NCBI RefSeq assembly: GCF_019654975.1
Contig: NZ_BPEW01000003.1
Coordinates: 186,001-250,000, forward strand
Direction of reading: 5' to 3'
Length of the DNA: 64,000 bases
Origin: Shewanella sp. c952
GTDB lineage: Bacteria; Pseudomonadota; Gammaproteobacteria; Enterobacterales; Shewanellaceae
Below are positions 34,551 through 44,784 of this stretch, piece by piece. The notes below the pieces were generated by a model. That model worked only from the letters and a program-made list of their open reading frames with translations. It searched no databases and had not been told where the DNA came from. The position numbers and the translations under genes were made by a program. Within the stretch, counting starts at the first letter, position 1, and the number at the start of each line of letters is the position of its first letter.

Positions 34551-35468
34551 TTACAAGGTCAGTAGGTAATCCAAACCACCCGTTATCGCAGCTACCTGGG
34601 CAATAATACAGTTTTCATCGTCCACCAATGGGCTGTCTGGGTAGACTTCTGTTGTGGTCACATATTTAGCACCGCTAAGGCCAGCACATAACCCCAACGC
34701 CTTAGTTGCATAATTGATCACCCCAAATTGAGCAAGCTCAACCCCAATTAGCTTGCCGCTTTCATCAGCTGGCGCAATATGAGTCACTCGCTCAACTTCA
34801 GCAATAATGGCTTTTTGAAAATCAGCCTGTGGATTGATGGTATCACCCACCAGATAAAAACCGTCTGGAATATTCCAATTATCATGCACGCTTGCATCGC
34901 GAGCAGCTAATGCAGGTCTGAATTCACTATTATCAGTGTCAGTGGTTTCGTGCAGATCAATATGAGCAAAAATCTGTTCATTAATGGGCGCAAGATAAGC
35001 TAATAACGCCGCTGATTCCTCAGCGGGGCTATCAGCATAAAATGAACGATTAGGGTCAATAGCACTGGGATTCCAGCGATTTATCGTCTCATAACCCCAA
35101 GGACTTACGCAGGGAATAAGCACAATATTAAAATGCTCTGCATAAGTTTGCGCTTTAGTTTCCATAAAGCGAATTGCACCTTGTACACCGCTGGTCTCGT
35201 AACCATGAACGCCACCCGTTACCAAAATAATCGGTTTGTCAGTCTGCCAGTTATTACTTTTTAGTGCGTATAAAGGGTACTTGGCCTCATCAACAGACAA
35301 AGCAGCGTATTGTTCTAACGTGAACTTTTCACCCAAAGCCAACACCTTTGTTAGCACTTGCTCTTTATAAGAGCGTTTAACGGACTGCAATGCAAGCCAA
35401 GCAGACTTATCTGCATCATTCCATTTCTGGCCTGGTGTACCTATTGGGTAGTGTTCAGCAGCATTCAT
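34551..35468 (-). CDS. M14-family metallocarboxypeptidase-like protein
   Basis: The 305-residue protein has the M14 zinc motif H88-x-x-E91 in TGGVHGYETSG, the third ligand His173 in HIDLHETTD, and a likely catalytic Glu274 in TTTEVYPDSP. These match the layout of carboxypeptidase A-like and succinylglutamate desuccinylase-like enzymes. The protein has no signal peptide, so it probably acts in the cytoplasm. The substrate is open; an amide or peptide is expected. Confidence 0.8.
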   Translation of the reverse strand: MNAAEHYPIGTPGQKWNDADKSAWLALQSVKRSYKEQVLTKVLALGEKFTLEQYAALSVDEAKYPLYALKSNNWQTDKPIILVTGGVHGYETSGVQGAIRFMETKAQTYAEHFNIVLIPCVSPWGYETINRWNPSAIDPNRSFYADSPAEESAALLAYLAPINEQIFAHIDLHETTDTDNSEFRPALAARDASVHDNWNIPDGFYLVGDTINPQADFQKAIIAEVERVTHIAPADESGKLIGVELAQFGVINYATKALGLCAGLSGAKYVTTTEVYPDSPLVDDENCIIAQVAAITGGLDYLLTL

Positions 35469-35764
35469 CGATTTTCCTTTTTAAACTAGGCAATACACAA
35501 TTATTATAGAGATTAGACAGTGTATTGATATTTGGTAGAGAGCATCGAATCATAAACATCGTCGCCGCCGAATTCAATCACCAGTTAATGAAAAGAGTCT
35601 AAAGCTGGGGGTGGGCTCTGGCGGATTTATCGTCATCAAAAAAGAGGGTAATGTTTACGGAAGGTTTAGGAAAGATAGGCTGAAGATAGCGAGTGAACAC
35701 GCTTGTGCCCACTCTAATACTAAAGGATTAATTTCCGACTAGTACTTTAGCCGAAAAACTGACA

Positions 35765-37018
35765 TCACCTACCTGCTAATGCGCTTGCTGGCGGTGTTTG
35801 ACTAGCCTTCCACGCAGGATAAAGTGTGGCAACTAAACTCATCACAAATGCCAATGACACAACCATAATCACATCAGTAGCAACCAACTGCGAAGGCAAG
35901 AAATCGATAAAATAAACATCTGCTGACAACAGCTGAATGCCTAATATAGATTCGATACCGGCGGCAATATCACTTAAGTTAAACGCAACCGTTACGCCTA
36001 AAGCGCTACCAATCACACAGCCTAGCAGACCATTTAATGCGCCCTGCACAATAAAGATTAGCATCACCGCGCTTTTTTTCATGCCCATAGTCAATAAAAT
36101 AGCGATTTCAGACTGTTTATCTCGTACTGCCATCACTAAAGTAGAAACAATATTAAAACAAGCGACTGCAATGACTAATGCCAACACAAGATACATCACC
36201 ATTCTGACAAGTTGTATATCTTGATACAGATGTCCCTGAGTTCGTGTCCAGTCAGTAATGTAAACATATTGCTGTTGACTAAAACCTAGGTCACGGATCA
36301 ACATTGGCGCTTGAAATACATTACTGGCCTTGATCCTAATGCCGGAAACCCCCTGTCCTAGCTTAAGTAGATCAGCGGCAAAAGCCATAGGCACATAAGC
36401 AGTGGAAGTATCTAGCTCACCACCAAGCTCAAAAATACCCGAAACAACAAAGCGTTGGCTTTTAGCTGCAGCAATCTTATTCTGGGCTTGTTTGCTGTTA
36501 TTGGGCATATATAGGCTAATGGATTGCCCTACCGCTACATCTAAACTGTCAGCTAAGCCTTTACCAAGCACTATATTATTTTTGCTTTCATCCTGCAGGC
36601 TGTTCCAGCTCTGCTCAGACATAAAGTCGCGAATATTAGAGACCTTACCCTCAAGCTCTCCATCGATCCCAAGCACCGTCAAACCTTGAAACCCGCCAGG
36701 CTTTTGAATCAAACCTTGCATCCGCACAAAGGGAGCCGCGGCGACGATCCCTGGCACCTTACTGGCATCAGCAATGATGCTCGGCCAATTTTGTATTGGT
36801 TCGTTAACCCCCGCTAACTCACCATGAGAGACAACACCTAACAGCCTATCTTCTAGCTCTTTTTCAAAACCATTCATTGCCGATAAAGCGATGATTAAGA
36901 CTGCAACACCAAGCGCTATTCCCGCGGTTGATGCAAACGAAATAAAGTTGATAAAGCGGTTTGACTGCCGCGCTAAATAAAAGCGCCAGCCAATCCGCAT
37001 CGCTAACAGGCTTTTCAT
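35765..37018 (-). CDS. lolE: Lipoprotein-releasing system membrane subunit LolE
   Basis: The 417-residue protein has one N-terminal helix (IALGVAVLIIALSAMNG), a large periplasmic domain, and three C-terminal helices, as in MacB/LolE-type permeases. Together with LolC and LolD it lifts lipoproteins off the inner membrane for transfer to LolA. Its ATG overlaps the lolD stop by four bases. It is the last gene of lolC-lolD-lolE. LolC and LolE are paralogous; the order is used to tell them apart. Confidence 0.9.
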   Translation of the reverse strand: MKSLLAMRIGWRFYLARQSNRFINFISFASTAGIALGVAVLIIALSAMNGFEKELEDRLLGVVSHGELAGVNEPIQNWPSIIADASKVPGIVAAAPFVRMQGLIQKPGGFQGLTVLGIDGELEGKVSNIRDFMSEQSWNSLQDESKNNIVLGKGLADSLDVAVGQSISLYMPNNSKQAQNKIAAAKSQRFVVSGIFELGGELDTSTAYVPMAFAADLLKLGQGVSGIRIKASNVFQAPMLIRDLGFSQQQYVYITDWTRTQGHLYQDIQLVRMVMYLVLALVIAVACFNIVSTLVMAVRDKQSEIAILLTMGMKKSAVMLIFIVQGALNGLLGCVIGSALGVTVAFNLSDIAAGIESILGIQLLSADVYFIDFLPSQLVATDVIMVVSLAFVMSLVATLYPAWKASQTPPASALAGR

Positions 37019-37713
37019 CCAGCGAGCTCCTCAGCATTCACCAAATGGCCATCTTTCATATGCAGTTGCCTGTCCATTCTAGCGGCAAGGTCTTGGTCAT
37101 GAGTCACCACCACAAATGCGGTTCCTAACTGTGCAGCAAGTTCGGTAATCAATTCGTAAACAGCCTCTCCACTATTGGCATCAAGGTTCCCTGTTGGTTC
37201 ATCGGCAAGTACCAACTTGGGATCATTGATCAATGCACGAGCAATGGCGACTCGCTGACGCTCACCACCCGACATTTCTGCGGGCGTATGTGCTAAACGA
37301 TGTCCAAGGCCAACTCTTTCTAGTAATGCTGTGGCTTTACTCTCTACCTCTTTACGCTTTTTACCTTGAATAAGTGCCGGCATCGAGACATTTTCCAAAG
37401 CGCTAAATTCAGGCAATAGATGATGGAACTGATAGATAAAACCAATATTACTATTGCGCACGTGAGCTTGACGTTTACTCGATAGTTTATAAAGATCTTC
37501 ATCGAGCATGACCACGCTGCCACTGCTGGGCTTATCCAGTGTGCCCATAATATGCAGTAATGTACTCTTACCGGAGCCAGAGCTTCCTACTATCGCCAGT
37601 TGCTCACCTTTGTAAACCTCAATATTAACGCTATGTAACACTTGAGTTTCAACCGCACCATCAGTGTAGTGCTTACTGACATTGCTAACTTGTAGCAATA
37701 ATTCTGAATTCAT
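37015..37713 (-). CDS. lolD: Lipoprotein-releasing system ATPase LolD
   Basis: This 232-residue ABC ATPase has Walker A GSSGSGKST, the Q-loop FIYQFHHLLPEF, signature MSGGERQRVAIARAL, Walker B LVLADEPTGNLD and the switch His in VVTHD. FQFHHLLP-like wording is typical of LolD. The longest frame starts inside lolC at 37758; the ATG at 37713 gives the family length and has GTGAG before it. An ATG at 37731 is also possible. It drives LolC-LolE with ATP. Confidence 0.93.
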   Translation of the reverse strand: MNSELLLQVSNVSKHYTDGAVETQVLHSVNIEVYKGEQLAIVGSSGSGKSTLLHIMGTLDKPSSGSVVMLDEDLYKLSSKRQAHVRNSNIGFIYQFHHLLPEFSALENVSMPALIQGKKRKEVESKATALLERVGLGHRLAHTPAEMSGGERQRVAIARALINDPKLVLADEPTGNLDANSGEAVYELITELAAQLGTAFVVVTHDQDLAARMDRQLHMKDGHLVNAEELAG

Positions 37714-37723
37714 TGTTGACTCA

Positions 37724-38947
37724 CTATTCATGTCTAAGGGTGCTCGCTGGCTGAACATTGGCAGCTCTTAAGGCCGGGTAAATGGTGGCTAATAAAGTCA
37801 TGATAAGCGTACCTATCACTATCCAACTGAGTTGGTTTAACTCGAGTTGTACCGGCAGGTTCTGTCCAGCACCAAGAATGGAAATCCCCAATACATTGGT
37901 GATTTCATTTAAATTAAGCGTCAGCAGCACACCCGCAGCCACGCCGGTAAGCAGGCCAATGATGGCATTTAATGATCCTTGGATCATAAAAATACCCATC
38001 ACACTTGAGGTTGTTAATCCTTGCGTTTTTAACACTGCCACATCGGTGGTTTTATCAACCACCATCATCACTAAAGCCGAAACAATATTAAATGCTGCGA
38101 CAGCGATAATCAGGCTCAACATTAAAGACATCATATTCTTTTCCATTTTGACCGCACCAAACAGGTGCCCATAGGAATCATGCCAGTCTGTCGTTGTGAC
38201 TTTATGGGAGAAATAACCTTGCACACTTGGCGCGATGGTAGAGGCCTTAAACGGATCGTCTAAATAAACACGCAGTTGTTTCACTTGTCCAGGAGTTTGA
38301 CGCATCAAGCGCTGTGCATCGTCATGATGCATGTAGGCGACACTCGCATCGACTTGAGAACCCATCTCAAAAATACCCGCCACAGTAAACTTTCGCTGAC
38401 TAGGAATTGGACCTAATGGGGTATAAACCACGCCATCGCCACTCAATACACGAATTTTATTACCGACGACTACATCCAGTTTACGCGCCAGTTCAGCGCC
38501 CAAGATAATACGGTACTTCCCCGCAACGAGCGCATCAAAATCACCTGCATAAGTATTACGCGTCAAGCTGAGTAGTTTTTGCTCCTGCTGTGGGTATACG
38601 CCATAGACTTGCGCTGCACCAATATTAGACGGCGACTGCAACATCGCCTGGGTAGTTACACTCGGCGTAACGCCTTGCACACCTTTTAATGCTGATATTT
38701 TAGTGACATCTTGCTGCCAATTATCTAATGCAACTTCAGAATGCACCGTTAATTGCGGTACTGCGCCTAAAATACGCTTTTTGAGTTGCCCTTCAAGGCC
38801 ATTCATCACCGAGCTCACTACAATTAGTGCTGCAACACCTAATAAAATGCCGGACACAGAGAATATGGTAATAAAAGAGGCAAAGGCATTAGCCTTTCTT
38901 GCGCGCCAATAGCGGTAACCAATATAAAAAGATAATGAAAAATTCAT
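37724..38947 (-). CDS. lolC: Lipoprotein-releasing system membrane subunit LolC
   Basis: The protein of about 407 residues has the same fold as LolE: an N-terminal helix (GILLGVAALIVVSSVMNGLEG), a periplasmic domain, and three C-terminal helices with ILSLIIAVAAFNIVSALVMMV. It starts at ATG 38947 with TTGGA 7 bases upstream rather than the TTG at 38959. It is the first gene of the lolCDE operon, divergent from the PilZ gene with about 200 bases between. Confidence 0.92.
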   Translation of the reverse strand: MNFSLSFYIGYRYWRARKANAFASFITIFSVSGILLGVAALIVVSSVMNGLEGQLKKRILGAVPQLTVHSEVALDNWQQDVTKISALKGVQGVTPSVTTQAMLQSPSNIGAAQVYGVYPQQEQKLLSLTRNTYAGDFDALVAGKYRIILGAELARKLDVVVGNKIRVLSGDGVVYTPLGPIPSQRKFTVAGIFEMGSQVDASVAYMHHDDAQRLMRQTPGQVKQLRVYLDDPFKASTIAPSVQGYFSHKVTTTDWHDSYGHLFGAVKMEKNMMSLMLSLIIAVAAFNIVSALVMMVVDKTTDVAVLKTQGLTTSSVMGIFMIQGSLNAIIGLLTGVAAGVLLTLNLNEITNVLGISILGAGQNLPVQLELNQLSWIVIGTLIMTLLATIYPALRAANVQPASTLRHE

Positions 38948-39154
38948 TAAAAATTCCAAATAAAATCAAATCTAATCTGATGCCAATCAGGTTGAAGTAT
39001 CGATATAAACACATCAATTAGCCCAACCAATATTGCTCAGCAATACTCTACTCATCATCGAAGCCAAGGTAATTGTTATCTCTAACCTTGCTAAATCATA
39101 AAGATGCGCACGATAATAGGGGTATTCGCCCCCTAAAAACAAGAGGCAACACCA

Positions 39155-39739
39155 TTGTTAAACGACTCTAGCGCCTATTTTAGTATTAATCATCCATTTG
39201 ATGCCTATTTACAAGCTTGGGACAATAACCAGCCTCTACCAACAATTGCGCAACTTAGCCTGATGTTACCACCGAGTTTGCAGCTAATTAGTGATATTAA
39301 ATCACTAGAATCTGATTGCTTGCTGCAACTTCGTCATCTTGATGATGATGCAAAAACAGTTGTAGAGTTCTTAAAATTGCAATCGCGTAAAATTGATATG
39401 GTGTTGCAGCATGTAATTGGTAAAGAGGAATATGACGGTGAGCGTTATGCTGGCAGTCATTTCGGCGGCAGTTCGATTACCATCACTACCAGTAAAGAGC
39501 TCCCCCTTGGCAGTGACTTTAAGGTCAGTTTGCACATTAAAGAGGAGTTGGTAGCGTTAATCTGTTTTGCTAACGTTCAAAGTTGCTCGCTCATTAAAAA
39601 TGAAGATGATAATTCACCTCAGAGCTTTAGTGTTCAGCTAGCATTTTGCGTCATTCAAGATGCTGATGTTGAGCAGTTGGTCAAAGCAAGCTTAAGTTTG
39701 CAACAGAAACAACTGAAATTACGAAAGCTAGTACCATAG
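39155..39739 (+). CDS. PilZ-like domain protein
   Basis: The 194-residue protein looks like a PilZ-fold protein that may bind cyclic di-GMP. The segment YAGSHFGGSSITITTSKELPLGS (residues 97-118) resembles the D/N-x-S-x-x-G half of the motif, but the R-x-x-x-R half is not clear, so ligand binding is unsure. The start codon is TTG with AGAGG 8 bases upstream; no ATG with a ribosome binding site is near. It lies between the divergent lolC and the downstream mfd gene. Confidence 0.65.
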   Translation: MLNDSSAYFSINHPFDAYLQAWDNNQPLPTIAQLSLMLPPSLQLISDIKSLESDCLLQLRHLDDDAKTVVEFLKLQSRKIDMVLQHVIGKEEYDGERYAGSHFGGSSITITTSKELPLGSDFKVSLHIKEELVALICFANVQSCSLIKNEDDNSPQSFSVQLAFCVIQDADVEQLVKASLSLQQKQLKLRKLVP

Positions 39740-39829
39740 TATAAAACTACTTTTAGCTGGTCAGAGCGTCGGCAAGCCACTACAATACCAAGCAACTTTG
39801 CTGTTATTGGACACGTTTCCCTCGCCTTG

Positions 39830-42800
39830 ATGAATGCCTTTTCTGTATTGACTCCACCAGCGGTCAAGAGTGCTAACTTAGCACAAACGCTGTGTACTAT
39901 TGGTGGCGCTGCCCAAGCGCTAACTATCGCGAATATCGCAAAGCAACATCAAGGTGTTACCCTTGTTGTCACAGCCGATACTCCAAGTGCTATCGCGCTG
40001 GAAACAGAGTTAAGCTATTTGCTTAGCGAAACGGCTATGTCGATATGGTTATTCCCTGACCGAGAAACCCTGCCCTATGACAGCTTCTCGCCGCATCAAG
40101 ATTTGGTCTCTCAACGTCTTGAAGCTTTGTCTAGGATACCGCAAGCGCAACAAAGTGTGGTTATCGTTCCTATCAGTACCTTAATGGTCAAGCTGCCGCC
40201 TCAATCATTTTTAAGTGGCAATGTACTGATTTTAGAAAAGGGTGATAACTATCAACTGCACGATGTTAGAGAACAGCTGATAAATACTGGCTATCACAGT
40301 GTCGAGCAAGTCTATGAGCACGGGGAGTTTGCAGTACGTGGCTCAATTATCGATATTTTCCCTATGGGTTCAAATCAGCCGTTTCGTATTGAATTATTCG
40401 ATGACGAAGTCGAGTCGATTCGACACTTTGATCCGGAAACTCAACGATCGAGTCAAGAAATAGCATCAATTAGGTTATTGCCCGCCAAAGAGTTCCCCAC
40501 AGATGACGCCGCAATAGAAGGTTTTAGGCAACGTTACCGTCGCCGCTTTGAGGTATTAGTCAAAGAGCCGGGCTCTATCTACCAAATGGTCAGTAAGAAG
40601 ACCATGCCAGCGGGAATTGAAAACTACCTGCCGCTGTTTTTTGATGAAACAGCTAGTCTGTTTGATTATCTGCCGGCAAAAACGCAACTAGTCACTCTTG
40701 GTGATATTGAAGCTGCCAGCCAAGCTCACCTGCATGAAGTTGAAACCCGCTATGAAGATAGACGTGTTGATCCACTCAGACCACTATTGGCTCCGCAGGA
40801 ATTATACCTATTAACCGAGCAGATCTTTGCTGCTTTTAAAGCCTTACCTCGATTCCAGTTAAAGACACCGCCATACTCTGGTACGGCTATTGAGGCCAAA
40901 GCCGTTAAATTACCGGATCTGACGGCAAACCATAAACTCAAGCAACCTCTCTCTCTCCTTGAAGAGTATGCCGCTATAGGCGATAGGTTATTATTCAGTG
41001 CCGAATCTGAAGGCCGTCGTGAAGCACTGGTTGAGCTACTGGGCAAAATAGGTGTTAAACCAAAACTGTTTAGCCACTTTAATGAATTTGCCGCCAGCAA
41101 AACCAAACTAGGGCTAATTGTCTCGCCGCTTTCTCAAGGTTGTATCATTGAGAAAAAGACTGGTGGCAAATTCAGCCTTATCTGCGAAACCGAACTATTT
41201 GGCCAGCGTATTTCACAGCGACGCCGCCGAGATAAACAGCGCCAAATAAGCAGTGACGCATTAGTAAAAAACCTCGCAGAGTTAAAGGTAGGCCAACCAA
41301 TTGTCCACCTTGAACACGGGGTTGCCCGTTATCTAGGTTTAGAAACACTCGATACGGGCGGACTTGTTGCCGAATACCTGGTGCTTGAATACTCAGGTGG
41401 CGACAAGCTTTATGTGCCCGTTTCTTCGCTGCACCTGATCAGCCGTTACAGTGTTGGCCCTGATGAAGAGGCGAATCTAAATAAGCTCGGCAATGAAACC
41501 TGGGCAAAGGCAAAACGCAAAGCGATTGAAAAGATCCGTGATGTTGCCGCAGAGCTGCTCGATGTTTATGCTCGCAGACAGTCACGCCCGGGCGATGCTT
41601 GTAAAATAGATCAACAAGAATACGCCCAGTTTGCCAGTACTTTTCCGTTTGAAGAAACCGTCGACCAAGAAACAGCAATTACCGCTGTACTTGATGATAT
41701 GCGCACCCCAATGGCAATGGACAGACTCGTCTGTGGCGACGTTGGTTTTGGTAAAACCGAAGTGGCCATGCGCGCCGCTTTTGTGGCTGTTAACGACGGC
41801 AAGCAAGTGGCGATATTAGTGCCGACCACCCTGCTTGCGCAGCAGCATTTTGAAAATTTTCAAGACCGTTTTGCCGATTGGCCATTTAAAATAGAGGTAA
41901 TGTCACGCTTCAAAACGGCCAAAGAGCAAACTCAAGTAATGAAAGAGCTCACCGAAGGCAAAGTCGATATTGTGATCGGTACTCATAAGCTGTTGCAGTC
42001 AGAAGCTAAATTCGAAAACTTAGGCTTACTGGTCATTGATGAAGAGCACCGTTTTGGTGTCCGTCAAAAAGAGAAAATTAAAGCGCTGCGGGCAAACGTG
42101 GATATTTTAACCCTCACAGCCACGCCTATTCCACGAACATTAAACATGGCCATGTCGGGTATGCGCGATCTCTCAATTATCGCCACCCCACCAGCTAAAC
42201 GATTGGCAGTGAAAACCTTTGTCCGAGAGTATGACGACGCCACGATTCGAGAAGCACTACTGCGTGAAATATTACGTGGCGGCCAAGTTTACTTCTTGCA
42301 TAACAGCGTTGAAACCATTGAGAAACGTGCGGCTGAAATAAGTGAGTTGCTACCCGAAGCGCGAGTGGTGACAGCCCACGGCCAGATGCGTGAGCGTGAA
42401 CTTGAGCGTGTGATGTCTGATTTTTATCATCAGCGCTTTAATGTACTGGTCTGCACCACCATTATTGAAACCGGAATTGATGTTCCATCGGCCAATACCA
42501 TCGTCATAGAGCGAGCTGACAAATTTGGTTTAGCGCAATTGCATCAATTGCGAGGCCGCGTCGGTCGCTCTCATCACCAAGCTTATGCTTATTTAATGAC
42601 ACCACATCCAAAACGCATGACCAAAGATGCCCGTAAGCGACTCGAAGCCATTGGCGCTTTAGAAGATCTCGGTGCAGGCTTTATGCTGGCAACCCAAGAT
42701 TTAGAGATTCGAGGTGCCGGTGAACTGCTTGGCGATGAGCAAAGTGGTCATATTTCCAAGATAGGGTTTACCCTTTATATGGAGATGCTTGAAGATGCCG

Positions 42801-43303
42801 TTAAACTGCTTAAAGAGGGCAAAGAGCCTTCACTTGATCAAATGATGCGGCAGCAAAGTGAAATTGATTTGCGGATCCCCGCCCTACTGCCTGACGATTA
42901 TGTTAGTGATGTCAACATGCGCTTGTCGCTGTATAAACGCATTGCTAATTGTAAATCAGAAAAAGCTGTCGATGAATTAAAAGTCGAGCTAATCGATCGT
43001 TTCGGTATGTTACCCGAACCGACCAAAAACCTCATGGAGCTGACGCTCTATAAGCATCTGGCCACACAACTGGGGCTAAGAAAGATCGAGATGCATGCAA
43101 AAGGTGGTAGCATAGAATTTGGCGATGATAACAAGGTCGATCCGAGTTTTATTATTGGTTTATTACAGAACCAACCACAAGTATATCGAATGGATGGCCC
43201 GAATAAGCTAAAGTTTGCTATGCCATCTGAATCAGCCAAAGACAGGCTTGCACTCATTAAACTGTTAATTGAACAGTTGTCTCAACATCGCATTGGAGAA
43301 TAA
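39830..43303 (+). CDS. mfd: Transcription-repair coupling factor Mfd
   Basis: At 1157 residues this is the usual length. Blocks are an UvrB-like N-terminal part (GDNYQLHDVREQL, YEHGEFAVRGSIIDIFP), the RNA-polymerase-binding region near 480-550 (HLEHGVARYLGLE), a RecG-like motor with Walker A GDVGFGKTEVAMRAAF and DEEHRFGVRQKE, and motif VI region QLRGRVGRSHHQAYAY, and the C-terminal TRCF domain. It removes stalled polymerase and recruits UvrA. The ATG at 39830 follows a TTG; no strong Shine-Dalgarno is visible. csiV begins two bases after it. Confidence 0.97.
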   Translation: MNAFSVLTPPAVKSANLAQTLCTIGGAAQALTIANIAKQHQGVTLVVTADTPSAIALETELSYLLSETAMSIWLFPDRETLPYDSFSPHQDLVSQRLEALSRIPQAQQSVVIVPISTLMVKLPPQSFLSGNVLILEKGDNYQLHDVREQLINTGYHSVEQVYEHGEFAVRGSIIDIFPMGSNQPFRIELFDDEVESIRHFDPETQRSSQEIASIRLLPAKEFPTDDAAIEGFRQRYRRRFEVLVKEPGSIYQMVSKKTMPAGIENYLPLFFDETASLFDYLPAKTQLVTLGDIEAASQAHLHEVETRYEDRRVDPLRPLLAPQELYLLTEQIFAAFKALPRFQLKTPPYSGTAIEAKAVKLPDLTANHKLKQPLSLLEEYAAIGDRLLFSAESEGRREALVELLGKIGVKPKLFSHFNEFAASKTKLGLIVSPLSQGCIIEKKTGGKFSLICETELFGQRISQRRRRDKQRQISSDALVKNLAELKVGQPIVHLEHGVARYLGLETLDTGGLVAEYLVLEYSGGDKLYVPVSSLHLISRYSVGPDEEANLNKLGNETWAKAKRKAIEKIRDVAAELLDVYARRQSRPGDACKIDQQEYAQFASTFPFEETVDQETAITAVLDDMRTPMAMDRLVCGDVGFGKTEVAMRAAFVAVNDGKQVAILVPTTLLAQQHFENFQDRFADWPFKIEVMSRFKTAKEQTQVMKELTEGKVDIVIGTHKLLQSEAKFENLGLLVIDEEHRFGVRQKEKIKALRANVDILTLTATPIPRTLNMAMSGMRDLSIIATPPAKRLAVKTFVREYDDATIREALLREILRGGQVYFLHNSVETIEKRAAEISELLPEARVVTAHGQMRERELERVMSDFYHQRFNVLVCTTIIETGIDVPSANTIVIERADKFGLAQLHQLRGRVGRSHHQAYAYLMTPHPKRMTKDARKRLEAIGALEDLGAGFMLATQDLEIRGAGELLGDEQSGHISKIGFTLYMEMLEDAVKLLKEGKEPSLDQMMRQQSEIDLRIPALLPDDYVSDVNMRLSLYKRIANCKSEKAVDELKVELIDRFGMLPEPTKNLMELTLYKHLATQLGLRKIEMHAKGGSIEFGDDNKVDPSFIIGLLQNQPQVYRMDGPNKLKFAMPSESAKDRLALIKLLIEQLSQHRIGE

Positions 43304-43305
43304 AC

Positions 43306-44319
43306 GTGTTTAGACTTTCTACACATAAATTGATACTTGCACTAGCAGCAAGTCTGCTTTCGAGCCTGTCAACCACAGCTATCGCCCAAGAAGAGCGTTG
43401 GTTTGAGGTTGAGATCTATCTGTATGAGCATAACTCTCCTACAGTTGAGCAATGGTCAGATAAAGCCGTTAAGCCTCGTCAACGTAAAACCGTCGACTTT
43501 ATCACTCCGATGGTAAGTACTGATCTAACAGCCGTTAATATGGGGCTCAACGGGTGTACCTCAACAGATTGGGCAACCGATAGCCTTAACTGTAACGAGC
43601 AGCTTAACTCAAACAACCAAGTAAAATCCTTAACCGATATACCGATGGTCATTGCAGCAGCGGAACCTGCAACTGCACATTTGGGAGACGGCGCGGTATT
43701 GCTGGCTGAAAGTCAAAGCCAGTTTAAAGAAATCATTGCAACGTTAAAGCGAGAGAAAGGCAATAAGAGCCTAATGCATATGACATGGCAACAATCGATG
43801 TTGCCAAGAAATCGAGCAATTCCAATCAAGTTATACTCAGGCCATGACTTCTCAAATGAGTACGAACAAAACGGCCAACCGTTGCAAAGCAGCGATGATA
43901 GCAATGGACTGCCACAGTTTGACTTTATGAGTAGTGGTTTTTTAGCTGAGCCGCAAAAGCCTGTGTGGAAGTTAGATGGGACGTTAAATATCTACCTTGA
44001 ACACTACCTGTTTATTGAAACGGCATTTAACCTGCGTGAAGAGGGAGAAAAAACCGTAACCTTAATGCATCATGATAATCCCGCTTCAACAGGTATAGAC
44101 TCAAAGCCAGAAATAGACTCGGTTACCAGTCCGTTTTTATACTCGATTCCGATGAAGCAAAATAGACGTGTGAGAAGTGATGAAGTGCACTATTTTGACC
44201 ACCCTAAAATGGGGATGATCATTCAGATCAGAAAAATGGAGCATCCTACAGCCAAAAGCACTAAAGAAGAGAGTGAGTATATTAGCAACGCCAACACAGA
44301 AGCCTTGCTTTTAAACTAG
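43306..44319 (+). CDS. CsiV-family envelope protein
   Basis: The gene starts with GTG and has GGAG 8-9 bases upstream, two bases after mfd, so it is cotranscribed with it. A signal peptide (residues 1-27, cut after AIA) precedes RWFEVEIYLYEHN, the opening of the CsiV family. In Vibrio cholerae CsiV binds peptidoglycan and supports the LpoA-PBP1A wall-synthesis machine; the same role here is an inference by family. The last part (QNRRVRSDEVHYFDHPKMGMIIQI) is well conserved in the family. Confidence 0.85.
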   Translation: MFRLSTHKLILALAASLLSSLSTTAIAQEERWFEVEIYLYEHNSPTVEQWSDKAVKPRQRKTVDFITPMVSTDLTAVNMGLNGCTSTDWATDSLNCNEQLNSNNQVKSLTDIPMVIAAAEPATAHLGDGAVLLAESQSQFKEIIATLKREKGNKSLMHMTWQQSMLPRNRAIPIKLYSGHDFSNEYEQNGQPLQSSDDSNGLPQFDFMSSGFLAEPQKPVWKLDGTLNIYLEHYLFIETAFNLREEGEKTVTLMHHDNPASTGIDSKPEIDSVTSPFLYSIPMKQNRRVRSDEVHYFDHPKMGMIIQIRKMEHPTAKSTKEESEYISNANTEALLLN

Positions 44320-44328
44320 TCACTGAAG

Positions 44329-44604
44329 CTAGAGCTGTACAATTGAAAAGTCGAGGTAGATATCGTCTGCCTCGTCATCTTCAACATAAACATTATCAAC
44401 ACTTGCCATCGGCGCGCCGGTTTCACACCAACTAATCAATTTGTCTACCGCTGGATAACTCCCCTGAGCAAGCACTTGCACCGAACCATCAGTCAGGTTA
44501 CTCACATAACCGGTTAGACCTAGCGCCGTAGCTTGCGCCAGCGTACTTTGACGAAAAGAGACACCTTGAACCTTTCCAGTGATCTTAATGATGACACGCT
44601 TCAT
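44329..44604 (-). CDS. Acylphosphatase
   Basis: The 91-residue enzyme carries the acylphosphatase signature: GKVQGVSFRQ with the catalytic Arg, and GYVSNLTDGSV with the catalytic Asn. It hydrolyses acyl phosphates such as acetyl phosphate. The ATG at 44604 is preferred to a GTG at 44613, with AGGTGGG upstream. The gene converges on csiV, 9 bases away, without a terminator between. It is monocistronic. Confidence 0.92.
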   Translation of the reverse strand: MKRVIIKITGKVQGVSFRQSTLAQATALGLTGYVSNLTDGSVQVLAQGSYPAVDKLISWCETGAPMASVDNVYVEDDEADDIYLDFSIVQL

Positions 44605-44729
44605 AGTTAGCACCCACCTGTGTAAATCGTCCTTTGAAGAAGTAAATATTTTATCAACGCATTACTTCGACTACTTTTAACAACTTAGCGCATACGAGCC
44701 AAATGAGCAAAGTGTTTGATGCAATAAAA

Positions 44730-44762
44730 AGCCCACTGAAGATGACTGTCTTTAGCGGGCTA
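44730..44762 (-). terminator. Terminator after ycfP
   Basis: AGCCCACTGAAGA pairs with TCTTTAGCGGGCT over 13 positions with one mismatch and one G-T pair. On the minus strand it exits into TTTTTATTG, 23 bases after the ycfP stop. Confidence 0.8.
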
Positions 44763-44784
44763 GAAACTGACGACAAAATTTGAT

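Noticed and set aside
35700..35762. Terminator after lolE
   Set aside because: CTAAAG / CTTTAG around a long loop is too weak and lacks a T-run.
37782..38174. 130-codon plus-strand frame inside lolC
   Set aside because: It is antisense to a conserved membrane gene, without start signals.
39119..39133. GGGG / CCCC hairpin upstream of the PilZ gene
   Set aside because: The stem is four bases and too short to call.
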